From an uncultured Collinsella sp. (GTDB lineage: Bacteria; Actinomycetota; Coriobacteriia; Coriobacteriales; Coriobacteriaceae), in contig URPJ01000007.1 of NCBI GenBank assembly GCA_900549745.1, forward strand, positions 1 through 64,000: 64,000 nucleotides of DNA. The letters run 5' to 3'. The notes under the pieces were generated by a model that saw only the letters and a program-made list of their open reading frames with translations, did not search any database and was not told where the DNA came from. Each line of letters starts with the position of its first letter. The first letter of the stretch is position 1. Of this stretch, positions 44,744 through 53,795 are shown piece by piece. A program made the translations under genes and the position numbers.

Positions 44744-44888
44744 CAGTCTGCTGCAGAATACTTTCGATAACTAGCCGTTCACGTTCTGACTGATGAATTT
44801 GTCCTGATAGGCGCTCTAGAGCGAGGTTTCGCGGCTACAATAGTGCGGTTACAACGACGTAATGCACTCAATGCAAGAAAGGATCCGC

Positions 44889-46502
44889 ATGGCAAGCCTG
44901 TCGGATGAAATCTCGTCGCGCCGCACATTCGCGATCATCAGCCACCCGGACGCCGGTAAGACCACACTTACCGAGAAGCTGCTGCTCTATACCGGCAGCA
45001 TCCAGACTGCCGGCTCGGTCAAGGGCAAGAGCTCGGCCAAGCATGCCGTCTCGGACTGGATGGACATCGAGAAGGAGCGCGGTATCTCCGTTACCTCCTC
45101 GGTGCTGCAGTTCACCTACAACGGCGCCTGCGTCAACATCCTCGATACCCCCGGCCACCAGGACTTCTCGGAGGATACCTACCGTACCCTTATGGCCGCC
45201 GACGCTGCTGTTATGGTCATCGACGGCGCCAAGGGCGTCGAGGCCCAGACCAAAAAGCTCTTTAAGGTCTGTACGCTGCGCCACATTCCCATCTTCACCT
45301 TTGTGAACAAGCTCGACCACGAGGCTCGCGACCCGTTTGAGCTCATGGAAGAGATCGAGAACGTCCTGGGTATCAATACGTATCCCATGAACTGGCCGAT
45401 CGGCAGCGGCCGCAACTTCCGCGGTGTGTTCGACCGTCAGACCCGTCGCGTCATTGCCTTTGAGGGCGACGGCCACGCCAACGCCACCAAGAAGGTCGCC
45501 GAGGTCGAGGCCGAGCTGGGCGATCCTTCCATGGACGAGCTCATCGGCGAGGAGAACCATAAGAACCTGATGGACGACATCGAGCTGCTCGATGGTGCCG
45601 GCGACGAGCTCGACCTGGATGCCGTGGCCTGCGGCAAGCTGAGCCCGGCGTTCTTTGGCTCGGCGCTCACTAACTTTGGCGTGGAGCCCTTCCTCAAGGA
45701 GTTCCTGCGTCTGGCCCCGACGCCGCGCGCCTACACCGACACGCTCACCAGCGAGCCGGTCGATCCTTGCCGCGACGACTTTAGTGGCTTCGTCTTTAAG
45801 ATCCAGGCCAACATGGACAAGAACCACCGCGACCGCATCGCCTTTGTGCGCATCTGCTCGGGCAAGTTCGAGCGCGGCATGGACGCCTTTCATATGCAGG
45901 GCAACCGCAAGCTCAAGCTGGCCACGGGCACCTCGATGATGGCCGACGACCGCGCCATCGTGGACGAGGCGTACGCAGGCGATATCGTGGGCCTGTTCGA
46001 CCCGGGCATCTTTAGCATCGGCGACACCGTGTGTTCCGGCAAGCATCACGTGCAGTATCCGCAGATCCCGACGTTTGCCCCCGAGATGTTCGCTCGCATT
46101 ACGCAGGTCGACACACTCAAGCGCAAACAGTTCGTGAAGGGCATGGAGGAGCTTGCCCAAGAGGGTGCCATCCAGATCTTCCGCGAGCTGGGTGCCGGCA
46201 TGGAGAGCGTCATTGTGGGCGTGGTCGGCGTGCTGCAGTTTGAGGTGCTCGAGCGCCGTCTCAAGGCCGAGTACCGTGTTGAGGTTCGTCGCCAGCCGCT
46301 GCCCTATACGGACATCCGCTGGATCCAGAACGACCCCGACAGCATCGATATCCCGGGCCTTTCGCTCACGCGCGACACCCTGCGTGTCGAGGACATGCGC
46401 GGCGGTAAGCTGCTGCTGTTCACGAGCCCGTGGAACGTGGATTGGGCAACCGACCACAACCCCGACCTTATCCTGTCGGAGTTTGGCAACGTAGCGTTTT
46501 AA
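44889..46502 (+). CDS. prfC: Peptide chain release factor 3
   Basis: The 537-residue GTPase recycles RF1/RF2 after termination. It carries P-loop SHPDAGKTTLTEKLL (residues 19-33), switch-I region DWMDIEKERGISVTSSV, G3 DTPGHQDFSEDTYRTL, G4 NKLD and the RF3-specific C-terminal region (VGVVGVLQFEVLERRLKAEY, VEVRRQPLPYTDIRWIQ). The ATG at 44889 follows AAAGGATCCGC. A hairpin follows the stop. The upstream gap carries the alternating repeat array. Confidence 0.93.
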   Translation: MASLSDEISSRRTFAIISHPDAGKTTLTEKLLLYTGSIQTAGSVKGKSSAKHAVSDWMDIEKERGISVTSSVLQFTYNGACVNILDTPGHQDFSEDTYRTLMAADAAVMVIDGAKGVEAQTKKLFKVCTLRHIPIFTFVNKLDHEARDPFELMEEIENVLGINTYPMNWPIGSGRNFRGVFDRQTRRVIAFEGDGHANATKKVAEVEAELGDPSMDELIGEENHKNLMDDIELLDGAGDELDLDAVACGKLSPAFFGSALTNFGVEPFLKEFLRLAPTPRAYTDTLTSEPVDPCRDDFSGFVFKIQANMDKNHRDRIAFVRICSGKFERGMDAFHMQGNRKLKLATGTSMMADDRAIVDEAYAGDIVGLFDPGIFSIGDTVCSGKHHVQYPQIPTFAPEMFARITQVDTLKRKQFVKGMEELAQEGAIQIFRELGAGMESVIVGVVGVLQFEVLERRLKAEYRVEVRRQPLPYTDIRWIQNDPDSIDIPGLSLTRDTLRVEDMRGGKLLLFTSPWNVDWATDHNPDLILSEFGNVAF

Positions 46503-46505
46503 CGC

Positions 46506-46541
46506 ATCGGCGCGGTGGCCCTGCGGGGCTGCCGCGCCGAT
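46506..46541 (+). terminator. Terminator hairpin after prfC
   Basis: ATCGGCGCGG (46506-46515) and CCGCGCCGAT (46532-46541) are perfect arms with an inner CCC/GGG pairing. There is no strong T-run. Confidence 0.6.
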
Positions 46542-46544
46542 TGC

Positions 46545-46573
46545 TTGCCTGATGCCGCGTGAGCGGCTATCAT
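46545..46573 (+). promoter_or_regulatory. Promoter of the VUT transporter gene
   Basis: TTGCCT (46545-46550) and TATCAT (46568-46573) are 17 bases apart. It would give a leader of about 80 bases containing the riboswitch-like element. Confidence 0.5.
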
Positions 46574-46603
46574 ACCCACCGTCGTCTCAAGACCGAGGCG
46601 TCC

Positions 46604-46652
46604 GAGCAGTTCGGGTCCGATATCCTGCTCGTTAAACCTAAAACCAAAGGAG
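46604..46652 (+). promoter_or_regulatory. Candidate preQ1-I-like riboswitch
   Basis: A short stem GAGCAG (46604-46609) / CTGCTC (46625-46630) encloses the loop TTCGGGTCCGATATC. An A-rich tail GTTAAACCTAAAACC follows and runs directly into the ribosome binding site AAAGGAG. GGGT or GGT of the loop can pair with ACCT or ACC of the tail, giving the compact H-type pseudoknot of preQ1-I. The loop starts with TTC, as in known members. The downstream gene is of the queuosine-precursor transporter family, which is a usual preQ1 target. Exact consensus fit is not perfect, so this remains a candidate. Confidence 0.45.
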
Positions 46653-46658
46653 TACATA

Positions 46659-47381
46659 ATGATCAAGAAGGTCATGGAGGACTACAAGGTCCTGTTGCGG
46701 AGCATTCCCGCGGCAACGGTTTCGCTGTTTTTCGTGAGCGTCATCATGATGAACCTGCTGGCCAACAAGGAGCTCATCAGCCTGCCGTATCTGGCGCTCG
46801 ACTGTGGCTTTGTGGTGAGCTGGGTTTCGTTTTTGTGCCAGGACATGATCTGCAAGCGCTTTGGCGCCAAGGCATCCATCAAAATCTCTATCCTCGCGCT
46901 GCTGGTCAACCTGGCCGTGAGTCTGTGCTTTTGGGCATGCTCGCTCACGCCCGGCATGTGGGGCGCCTACTACGACACGGGCATGATCGAGGTCAACACT
47001 GCCCTTAACGCCACCATCGGCGGCACCTGGTACGTGGTGCTGGGCTCTTCGCTGGCAATGCTCGTTTCTGCCGTGGTTAACTCCACGCTCAACCAGTCGC
47101 TTGGCCGTATGCTCAAAAAGAATAACTTTGCGAGCTTTGCCTTCCGCTCCTATGTGTCCACGGGCGTTGGCCAGTTTATCGACAACCTGGTCTTTGCCAT
47201 TGTGGTGAGTCACACGTTCTTTGGCTGGACCTGGGTGCAGGTTCTTATGTGCTCGCTGACCGGCGCTGTTGCCGAGCTGCTGTGCGAGGTCTTCCTGAGC
47301 CCCGTGGGCTACAAGGTCGTGCGCGGCTGGGAGCGCGAGAATGTGGGTTCCGAGTACCTCGAGCGCCACGCAACCGCCTAA
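46659..47381 (+). CDS. VUT family queuosine precursor transporter
   Basis: The 240-residue integral membrane protein has about six helices. Its features fit the YhhQ/VUT family (COG1738): MNLLANKELISLPYLALDCG, WVSFLCQDMICKRFGAKASI and GQFIDNLVFAIVVSHTFFGW. Members import queuine, preQ1 or preQ0 for tRNA queuosine. The preQ1-like leader supports that role here. No queuosine-biosynthesis gene lies in the window. The SDR gene follows after nine bases, probably in the same transcript. Confidence 0.8.
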   Translation: MIKKVMEDYKVLLRSIPAATVSLFFVSVIMMNLLANKELISLPYLALDCGFVVSWVSFLCQDMICKRFGAKASIKISILALLVNLAVSLCFWACSLTPGMWGAYYDTGMIEVNTALNATIGGTWYVVLGSSLAMLVSAVVNSTLNQSLGRMLKKNNFASFAFRSYVSTGVGQFIDNLVFAIVVSHTFFGWTWVQVLMCSLTGAVAELLCEVFLSPVGYKVVRGWERENVGSEYLERHATA

Positions 47382-47390
47382 GGAGCAAGT

Positions 47391-48071
47391 ATGCGGGTTT
47401 TGATCACGGGCGCTTCGGGCGGTATCGGAGCCGCGTGCGTGCAGCGCTTTTTGGACGAGGGCCACGAGGTCGTGGGCTTTGATCTTTTGCCGGCGGCGAT
47501 CAAACACGAGCGCTACCGCCATCTGATTGTTGATGTCCGCGAGCCTGACTCGTTTCCAGGTGACCTTGAACCCCAGGTGATCGTGAACGTTGCCGGTACG
47601 CAGGATTCGGCCGACGACATCGCCGCCAACCTGTGTGGCACCATCAACGTGACCGAGCGCTATGCCTTTGTGGGGGAGGGGCTTGCCGCCAAGCCGGCGC
47701 CGGCTATCAAATCCGTGGTCAATGTGGGGTCGGCGAGTGGGCATACGGGATCGGAGTTTCCCGCCTATGCCGCCAGCAAGGGCGGCGTTATCGCCTACAC
47801 CAAGAACCTTGCAAACCGTCTGGCGCCGCAGGCCATCGCCAACAGTGTGGACCCGGGTGGCGTTATCACGCCGCTCAACCGTTGCGTGATGGAAGACGAA
47901 CATCTGTGGAACCAGATTATGGAGCTCACGCCGCTTAGGCGCTGGGCCACTGCCCAAGAGATTGCCGAGTGGATCTACTTTGTGGGCGTGACCAACCGGT
48001 TTATGACCGGGCAGAGCCTGCTGATCGATGGCGGCGAGGCCGGCCGCACACAATTTATTTGGCCCGAATAG
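47391..48071 (+). CDS. SDR family oxidoreductase
   Basis: The 226-residue Rossmann protein has the cofactor loop TGASGGIG (residues 6-13), NVAG, catalytic Ser in VGSASGHTG and YAASKGG (Tyr and Lys). The C-terminal segment FMTGQSLLIDGGEA is typical of classical SDRs. It probably oxidises or reduces a small alcohol or ketone with NAD(P)H. The strand-2 residue VGFDL suggests NAD(H). Function in the operon with the VUT transporter is unknown. Confidence 0.88.
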   Translation: MRVLITGASGGIGAACVQRFLDEGHEVVGFDLLPAAIKHERYRHLIVDVREPDSFPGDLEPQVIVNVAGTQDSADDIAANLCGTINVTERYAFVGEGLAAKPAPAIKSVVNVGSASGHTGSEFPAYAASKGGVIAYTKNLANRLAPQAIANSVDPGGVITPLNRCVMEDEHLWNQIMELTPLRRWATAQEIAEWIYFVGVTNRFMTGQSLLIDGGEAGRTQFIWPE

Positions 48072-48075
48072 GAAA

Positions 48076-48109
48076 AGCGCCCGATGGGAAGCCGTCGGGC
48101 GCTATTTTT
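48076..48109 (+). terminator. Terminator of the VUT-SDR operon
   Basis: AGCGCCCGA (48076-48084) and TCGGGCGCT (48095-48103) pair perfectly and are followed by ATTTTT. Confidence 0.9.
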
Positions 48110-48122
48110 GATGTATCGGTTT

Positions 48123-48848
48123 TTAGCCGAGGCAAGTCCAGTTGACGGGGGTCGAGCCGTGCTGTTCGAGTAGCCGATTGGCAGCAGAGAAGGGGCGCGA
48201 CCCCATAAAGGCAGGGAGTTCTGCCGTGGCACGGTTGGCCGAAAGCGGCGAGGGGTGCGTGGATGCCAGGCAGAACTTGCCGGTTGCCTTGCCCGCCCCG
48301 GTTGCGGCGAGCTTGCCTTCAACCATCTGCTGGGCAAAGCGACCCCATGCCAAAAAGACGACCGACTGGGGCAGCTGGCAGCAGCGTTCGATAACGTAGT
48401 CGGTGAGCGTGCTCCAGCCTAGTTTGGCGTGCGAGTTCGCGGCGTGTTCGCGCACGGTGAGCGTAGTGTTGAGAAGCAGGACTCCCTGTTGTGCCCATGG
48501 GGTTAGGTCTCCCGTGGCGGGAATGGGGCAGCCCAGATCGGCATTGAGTTCCTTGTAGATGTTGCGCAGGCTCGGCGGCAACTTGGTTTGCGTCGCGGGG
48601 ACCGAGAACGACAGTCCCATTGCCTGGTTGGGTCCGTGATAAGGGTCTTGACCCAAGATGACAACCTTGACCTGGTCGGCCGGCGTGTAGGCGAGGGCAT
48701 TGAGGATGTCGTCTTGTGCTGGGTAGATAGTCTGCTCGGCACGCAAAAGGGCGATGCGCTCGAGCAGCTGGTTCGTAGTGTCACGTACCGGCTGCGGTGC
48801 ATCGCCCAACCAAGTTGCTATGTTGCGGTCGCGGGTCGCGGCGTCCAT
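48123..48848 (-). CDS. ung: Uracil-DNA glycosylase, family 1
   Basis: The 241-residue enzyme removes uracil from DNA to start base-excision repair. Motifs are VVILGQDPYHGPNQAMGLSF with catalytic Asp, LLLNTTLTV for uracil recognition, FLAWGRFAQ and the DNA-binding loop STHPSPLSANR. Full length for the family. AAAGGAG precedes the ATG. It is convergent with the SDR gene, sharing the terminator region. Confidence 0.95.
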   Translation of the reverse strand: MDAATRDRNIATWLGDAPQPVRDTTNQLLERIALLRAEQTIYPAQDDILNALAYTPADQVKVVILGQDPYHGPNQAMGLSFSVPATQTKLPPSLRNIYKELNADLGCPIPATGDLTPWAQQGVLLLNTTLTVREHAANSHAKLGWSTLTDYVIERCCQLPQSVVFLAWGRFAQQMVEGKLAATGAGKATGKFCLASTHPSPLSANRATAELPAFMGSRPFSAANRLLEQHGSTPVNWTCLG

Positions 48849-48936
48849 GGGGCTCCTTTACGTCAGATGCTCTGCTGGCATCTATTGTAAAGGCGCACCG
48901 GTTGCCTTTATGCCGCGGCTGTATGAAGAGTGGGGT

Positions 48937-49839
48937 CTACGAGACGTGCTCGGGCGCTCCTGCCATGCGAGCCTGTCCATGTGCGCGGAGGCGCGGAAGC
49001 TCGACGGTTGCTACCATGACGCCGGTGAGGATGAGGGCGGCGCCAAAGAAGGCGATGGGGCTCAGGACCTCGCCGACCAGGAAGAACGAAAAGACGGCGG
49101 AGCAGACCGGCTCGAGCGAGAAGGCGAAACCGGTGGTCTCGGCGGGCACGTGGGGCTGCACGAGCGTCTGGGTGATAAAGCCGTAGGCAGAGCAGATGAG
49201 CGCGAGGGCAACGACGACCACGATCTCGCTGGGCGTACTGGGAAGTGCGAAACCGCCAAAGACGCATGCGGCAATGCCCGAGAACAGGCCGCCAAAGCCC
49301 AGCTGCCAAACGCCCAGGGACAGCGGATCGACTTCTTCGACAAAGCGCTTGGCCACGATAATGTGGCTGGCATAGATAAAGGCCGAGAGCAGCATGATGA
49401 TCGCGCCGGGATTCAGGCTGGTAAAGTCGGCGCCCGAGAGCAGCAGCATGCCGCAGGTGACGATAGCCGTGCCGATGAGCACCTTGCGCTCGGGGGCGCG
49501 GCGCAGCAGGGCGGCGTTGGCAAACGGCACGATCACGACCGTCAGGCTCTGCAAAAAGCCGGCAGTGGAGGCAGAAGTGAGGCTGGAGCCCAAGCACATG
49601 CAGGTGAGCTCGGTTGCCATAATGGCGCCGATGATAGCGGCACGAACCATAAGGTCGCGGTTGATGCGGAACGCGCGCTTGTGGAAGAGCAGCAGACAGG
49701 CCACAAAGGCGATGATGCAGCGCAACGCGACGATGCTCGTGGCGTTCATGCTGTCCATGCCGATCTTCATGAGGGGATACGAAAAGCCCCATGCGACGGG
49801 AACGGAAAATGAGAGCGCGATTGCTTTTTTGCGATCCAT
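48937..49839 (-). CDS. EamA-family transporter, divergent from a LysR gene
   Basis: The 300-residue membrane protein has ten helices with EamA signatures (VPVAWGFSYPLMKIG; LTSASTAGFLQSLTVVIVPF; GFAFSLEPVCSAVFSFFLVG). Gene order (divergent from a LysR regulator, 158 bases apart) is typical of exporters controlled by the neighbouring LysR protein. Substrate not known. AAAAGGAG precedes the ATG. Confidence 0.87.
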   Translation of the reverse strand: MDRKKAIALSFSVPVAWGFSYPLMKIGMDSMNATSIVALRCIIAFVACLLLFHKRAFRINRDLMVRAAIIGAIMATELTCMCLGSSLTSASTAGFLQSLTVVIVPFANAALLRRAPERKVLIGTAIVTCGMLLLSGADFTSLNPGAIIMLLSAFIYASHIIVAKRFVEEVDPLSLGVWQLGFGGLFSGIAACVFGGFALPSTPSEIVVVVALALICSAYGFITQTLVQPHVPAETTGFAFSLEPVCSAVFSFFLVGEVLSPIAFFGAALILTGVMVATVELPRLRAHGQARMAGAPEHVS

Positions 49840-49997
49840 GGGACTCCTTTTGTTACAGAACGGTTTCGCACAAAGGATTCTGCTCTCAGATGTTGATGTA
49901 GTAAAGCGAATGTATCTTCAGTATGATTAAGAAACGCTAAAGTAGGCGCGAAAAGCGCTGGCAAAACGTTTTACGGCTGCATTGATGTGGAGGCACG

Positions 49998-50864
49998 ATG
50001 GCATCGCGGTATCAGATTGTTTGTATGGTGGTCGACCGCGGCAGCCTTAAAGGCGCGGCGGACGAGTTGGGCTATACGCAAAGTGCGGTGAGCCAGGCCG
50101 TCAAGGCGCTCGAGCGCGAGCTGGGCACCACGCTTATCGAGCGCGGAAAGCAGGGCGTTTCGCTTACGCGCGACGGTAAACAATATCTGCCGTACCTGCG
50201 CCAGATTGTGACCGCCGAGCTCGAGCTCGAGGGCAAGCGGCAGGAGCTGCTGGGGCTTTCGTCGACTGATATTCGCATCGCGACGTTTACCAACGTGAGT
50301 CGAACCGTGTTGCCGCGCGTGATCCGCGATTTTGGAGCCCTGCACCCGGGCGTACGCTTTACCCTCAAGCAGGGCGATTACACGCGCAACGCCCAGTGGG
50401 TGCACGATGGCGTGGTTGATTTTTGCTTTACGGCACGCGGATTTACCGCTGGGCTCGAGAAGCGCGTGGTCTATCACGACGAGTTGGTGGCATTGTTGCC
50501 GGCCGCGCATCCGCTGACGGCAAAGGAAAAGGTGACACTCGCCGACCTGGCGTCCGAGCCGTTTGTACTGCTGGATGAGGGCGAACAGAGCCTGGTGCTC
50601 GATGCATTTGCGGCGCATGGGCTGTCGCCGCACGTGACGAGCGAGGTGACTGACGACTACACCATCATGGCGATGGTGGAGGAGGGCCTAGGCGTGAGCA
50701 TGCTCTACCGTCGTACTGTGGAGGGCATGCGAGCCGATATTCGTGTGCGGCCCATCGTGCATGCCCCCTCGCGCGACGTGGTGGCCGCCTGGCGCAGCTG
50801 GGACACCATGCCTATCGCCACGAGGCGCTTTATCGACTATATGAGCTCGCATATTGTCAATTAA
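49998..50864 (+). CDS. LysR-family transcriptional regulator
   Basis: The 288-residue protein has an N-terminal LysR helix-turn-helix (GSLKGAADELGYTQSAVSQA, VKALERELGTTLIERGKQGV) and a type-2 periplasmic-binding-like effector domain (STDIRIATFTNVSRTVLPRV onward). It likely controls the divergent EamA exporter gene from the shared 158-bp region. GGAGG lies four bases before the ATG. Confidence 0.92.
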   Translation: MASRYQIVCMVVDRGSLKGAADELGYTQSAVSQAVKALERELGTTLIERGKQGVSLTRDGKQYLPYLRQIVTAELELEGKRQELLGLSSTDIRIATFTNVSRTVLPRVIRDFGALHPGVRFTLKQGDYTRNAQWVHDGVVDFCFTARGFTAGLEKRVVYHDELVALLPAAHPLTAKEKVTLADLASEPFVLLDEGEQSLVLDAFAAHGLSPHVTSEVTDDYTIMAMVEEGLGVSMLYRRTVEGMRADIRVRPIVHAPSRDVVAAWRSWDTMPIATRRFIDYMSSHIVN

Positions 50865-50891
50865 TGACTGTCGTGGCGTTGAGTGCGGTGT

Positions 50892-52274
50892 TTAGCGGGC
50901 TGTCGCTTTGGCTTGGGTGGCGCGATAGGTGCGTGCCGGGTGGCAAAGTAGTACCGCCACGACCATAAAGAACGCCGTGGTGCCCAGGCTGATGGGGTAG
51001 ACCATCATGATGTTCGCAAAGGTGCGGAAGTGCGGGAACACGCAGAACACCCAGTAGAAGCGGATGCCGCAGACGCAGATCATGGTGATGAGGGCGGGTG
51101 TGAGCGAGATGCCAAAGCCACGCAGGTAGCCTGACATGTTTTCGTAGAACATGCTAAAGGCGTACGCCGGGAAGATCGAGCACACGCGGATATAGCCGAT
51201 CGAGACGATGTTGGGATCGCTGTTGAACAGCGACAAGATCTCGCGCCCCAGGCCGACAATAACGATGATCGTGGTGAGCGCGACGATACCGCCTTCGACC
51301 AGGCAGGCCTTGAGCGTTTTGGTGCAGCGGTCGATCTGGCGGGCACCGTGGTTTTGTCCCACAAAGGTGGTGCACGCCTGGCTAAAGCTGTTGAGCAGGT
51401 TGTAGCATACGTACTCCAAGCTCATGGCGGCGCTCGATGCCGCCATGACCTCGGTGCCCAGGCTGTTGATGGCGGACTGGATGATGATGTTGGCTACGGC
51501 AAAGACGGCGCTTTGGATGCCGGCTGGCAGGCCGATCTTGACGATGCGCTTGAGGGCGACGGGGTCGATAGCCAGGTCGCGCGGGGTGACGCGGACGACG
51601 GAGTCGGTCTTGAGCAGGCGGATAAAGAGCGTGGCGGCGCTGACAGTGTAGGCGATAGCGGTGGCGATGGCGACGCCCGCGACGCCCCAGTGGAGTATGG
51701 GGACAAAGATGAGATCCAGGCCAATGTTGAGGACGGTGGACACGGCAAGCGCCTGCAGCGGCATGCGGGTGATGCCGACGGAGCGGAAGATCGCGGCCTC
51801 AAAGTTGTAAAGCAAGATCGAGGGCATGCTGAGCAAAAAGACGCGTAGGTAGAGCGAAGCGAGCGGCATGGTTTCGGCGGGAACGTTGAGCGCGGCGAGC
51901 ATGGGCTCGGCAAAGATCTCGCCCAGTGCGATGACGACAAAGCCCACAAGTGCCATAAGAATCGAGGTATGGACGGCGCGTTTGACCATGTTCTGATCGT
52001 TGCGGCCGATAGCGTTGGCGATGACCACGTTGGAGCCAAGCGACATGCCAATAAACAGGTTGAGCATAAGGCTGGTAAGCGGAACATTGGAGCCGACCGC
52101 CGCCATGGCGAGGGTTCCCTGGTCGCCCGAGAAGTTACCGATGATGACCGTGGCGATGAGGTTCGACAGTTGCTCCAAGATGCTCGTGGCGGCCACAGGG
52201 AAGGCGAACAGGGGAACATTGCGCCACAGCGATCCGGTGGTCATGTCAATGTGCTTAGATACGGTGTCAGCCAT
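50892..52274 (-). CDS. MATE family efflux transporter
   Basis: The 460-residue carrier has 12 membrane helices in two MATE halves: SILEQLSNLIATVIIGNFSG, then SNVVIANAIGRNDQNMVKRA, and in the second half GIQSAVFAVANIIIQSAINS and TTFVGQNHGARQIDRC. Such carriers export cationic drugs or metabolites with Na+ or H+. The upstream ribosome binding site is poor (GAGA). It is convergent with the LysR gene, with only 27 bases between stops. Confidence 0.9.
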   Translation of the reverse strand: MADTVSKHIDMTTGSLWRNVPLFAFPVAATSILEQLSNLIATVIIGNFSGDQGTLAMAAVGSNVPLTSLMLNLFIGMSLGSNVVIANAIGRNDQNMVKRAVHTSILMALVGFVVIALGEIFAEPMLAALNVPAETMPLASLYLRVFLLSMPSILLYNFEAAIFRSVGITRMPLQALAVSTVLNIGLDLIFVPILHWGVAGVAIATAIAYTVSAATLFIRLLKTDSVVRVTPRDLAIDPVALKRIVKIGLPAGIQSAVFAVANIIIQSAINSLGTEVMAASSAAMSLEYVCYNLLNSFSQACTTFVGQNHGARQIDRCTKTLKACLVEGGIVALTTIIVIVGLGREILSLFNSDPNIVSIGYIRVCSIFPAYAFSMFYENMSGYLRGFGISLTPALITMICVCGIRFYWVFCVFPHFRTFANIMMVYPISLGTTAFFMVVAVLLCHPARTYRATQAKATAR

Positions 52275-52337
52275 ACGTTCTCAATCTCTAACATGCTCTT
52301 TTGTGCTTATTTGCGCAGACGATGATACTCCTAATCG

Positions 52338-52397
52338 CCTAGTCATTGGGGACGTTCTAAAACGATTACTCATTCAAGAACGTCCCCAATGACTAGG
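52338..52397. repeat. GGGACGTTC palindrome, copy B
   Basis: CCTAGTCATTGGGGACGTTCT with 21-base perfect arms (52338-52358 and 52377-52397). The centre AAAACGATTACTCATTCA aligns with that of copy A at 28,383 (CGA-TA--CATT pattern), so both derive from one ancestor. Confidence 0.85.
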
Positions 52398-52452
52398 CGG
52401 GGAAGGCGTGCGACAATGGTGGGCGTTGTGTTGTTCGCGCTAAGGAGTTGCC

Positions 52453-53268
52453 ATGTTGTTGTGTCCCGTTTGCCATGAGCCGCTGGTGGATGACGAACGC
52501 GGTGCTGCATGCGCGGGTGGGCACCGGTTTGACCGTGCGCGCGAGGGCTATCTATATCTCCTGCGCTCGTCCAAGAGCGGCGACTCCATGGGCGATCCCA
52601 AGTCGCAGGCACGCAGCCGTCGCGACTTTCTGAACCGCGGTTACTATGCGCCGTTGCGCGATGCGATGGTCGAGCTGGTGCGCGAGCGGGTGTCTGGACG
52701 TGCCGCGTCTACGAACTGCCCCATGACGTTGCTCGATATTTGCTGTGGCGAGGGCTACTACACCAGCGCCATGGGTGCGGTGCCGGGCGTGGATGCTTAC
52801 GGCTTTGACCTGGGCAAAGAGATGGTGCGCCTTGCTGCCAAGCGCGGCGATGCGACCTACTTCGTGGCCAACATGAAGGACATCCCCGTGGCCGATGGCA
52901 CCTTCGATATGGTGACCGAGCTCTTCGCTCCCTTTAACGAGCGCGAATTTGCCCGCGTGCTGGCTCCAGAGGGCTCACTCTATACCGTGGTGCCGGGTGC
53001 CCGTCATCTCTTTGGGCTCAAGGAGGTGCTCTACGATACGCCGTACCTTAACGATGAGAAGCTGCCGAAGACCACCGAGCTCGAGTTGGTCGGAACGCAG
53101 CGGGCGTCTGCGAACATTACGCTCCAGACCCAGGCAGACATCGAGGCGGTGTTCCAGATGACGCCGTACTACTACCGCACGCGCCCTGCCGACAAAGAGC
53201 GCCTGGCAAACTTGGATACCCTTCAAACCGACATCGACTTCATCATCGCCGAGTACCGCCACTGCTAA
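52453..53268 (+). CDS. rlmA: 23S rRNA (guanine-N1)-methyltransferase RlmA family
   Basis: The 271-residue protein starts with a zinc-binding module (LLCPVCHEPLVDDERGAAC, then AGGHRFDRAREGYLYLL), the N-terminus typical of RlmA/TlrB. A SAM-binding Rossmann domain follows (LLDICCGEGYYTSAM; AYGFDLGKEMVRLAAKR; FAPFNEREFARVLAPEG) with a C-terminal region ending YYYRTRPADKERLA. It methylates N1 of G745 or G748 in 23S rRNA, and TlrB-like versions confer tylosin-type resistance. AAGGAG precedes the ATG. Confidence 0.9.
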   Translation: MLLCPVCHEPLVDDERGAACAGGHRFDRAREGYLYLLRSSKSGDSMGDPKSQARSRRDFLNRGYYAPLRDAMVELVRERVSGRAASTNCPMTLLDICCGEGYYTSAMGAVPGVDAYGFDLGKEMVRLAAKRGDATYFVANMKDIPVADGTFDMVTELFAPFNEREFARVLAPEGSLYTVVPGARHLFGLKEVLYDTPYLNDEKLPKTTELELVGTQRASANITLQTQADIEAVFQMTPYYYRTRPADKERLANLDTLQTDIDFIIAEYRHC

Positions 53269-53303
53269 CCTACCAAAAAGGGACAGGTTTATTTTGGCAG
53301 GTT
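53267..53303. repeat. GGGAC-type palindrome with AACCTACCAAAA arms
   Basis: AACCTACCAAAA (53267-53278) and TTTTGGCAGGTT (53292-53303) enclose AGGGACAGGTTTA. One arm mismatch. It begins inside the rlmA stop codon region (TAA at 53266-53268). Confidence 0.75.
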
Positions 53304-53319
53304 TTATCTGGGCAAACGC

Positions 53320-53357
53320 AAAGGGCCGACCGCGGAGATGCGCGATCGGCCCTTTTT
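53320..53357. terminator. Terminator between convergent genes
   Basis: AAAGGGCCGA (53320-53329) and TCGGCCCTTT (53346-53355) pair perfectly, with A and T tracts on both sides, so it can stop transcription in either direction. Confidence 0.85.
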
Positions 53358-53393
53358 AGTTGCTTGGCTGCAGAGGTTATGAGAAGCGAGCGC

Positions 53394-53795
53394 TTACAGG
53401 CGGTCCTTGTTCTCGGCCTTAACGGCGTGTGCCTGCTGGACAAAGAACAGGTCGTACACCACGATGACAAAGGCGACGATATTGACGGCGCTGCCGCCGA
53501 GCGCGGGAAGCGTGAGCGCGGCCTGCGCAATCGTGGCGATTGCGGCAACGATGCCGAGCTTAAACGCAGCATCCACCTGCGAAGGCTTGTTGGCGCCCTT
53601 GATGCCCGCAACACCTGCGGCGAGATCGATGAGGCCCTTGGCGACCAGCACGACCGCGGCGAGCATGGCGTTCGACCCGTACGTGGAATCGAGGTTGCCG
53701 GTCGCGATGCCGGCGCCGGCGATGACGAGGCTGGCGATGCCCAAAACAAAGTAGACGAGGGCAAGGATTTTGAGAGTCTTACGAGCAGAGCTCAT
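53394..53795 (-). CDS. Small four-helix membrane protein, unknown function
   Basis: The 133-residue protein has four predicted membrane helices (LKILALVYFVLGIASLVIAG; SNAMLAAVVLVAKGLIDLAA; LGIVAAIATIAQAALTLPAL; NIVAFVIVVYDLFFVQQAHA) and short charged loops. I do not recognise a named family. The ATG at 53795 follows AAAGGACC; a longer open frame upstream has no site. It is monocistronic with a strong shared terminator. Confidence 0.8.
   Translation of the reverse strand: MSSARKTLKILALVYFVLGIASLVIAGAGIATGNLDSTYGSNAMLAAVVLVAKGLIDLAAGVAGIKGANKPSQVDAAFKLGIVAAIATIAQAALTLPALGGSAVNIVAFVIVVYDLFFVQQAHAVKAENKDRL

Noticed and set aside
44868..46457. A long open frame antisense to prfC
   Set aside because: The sense strand encodes full-length RF3 with all GTPase motifs. 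The antisense product has no recognisable domain.
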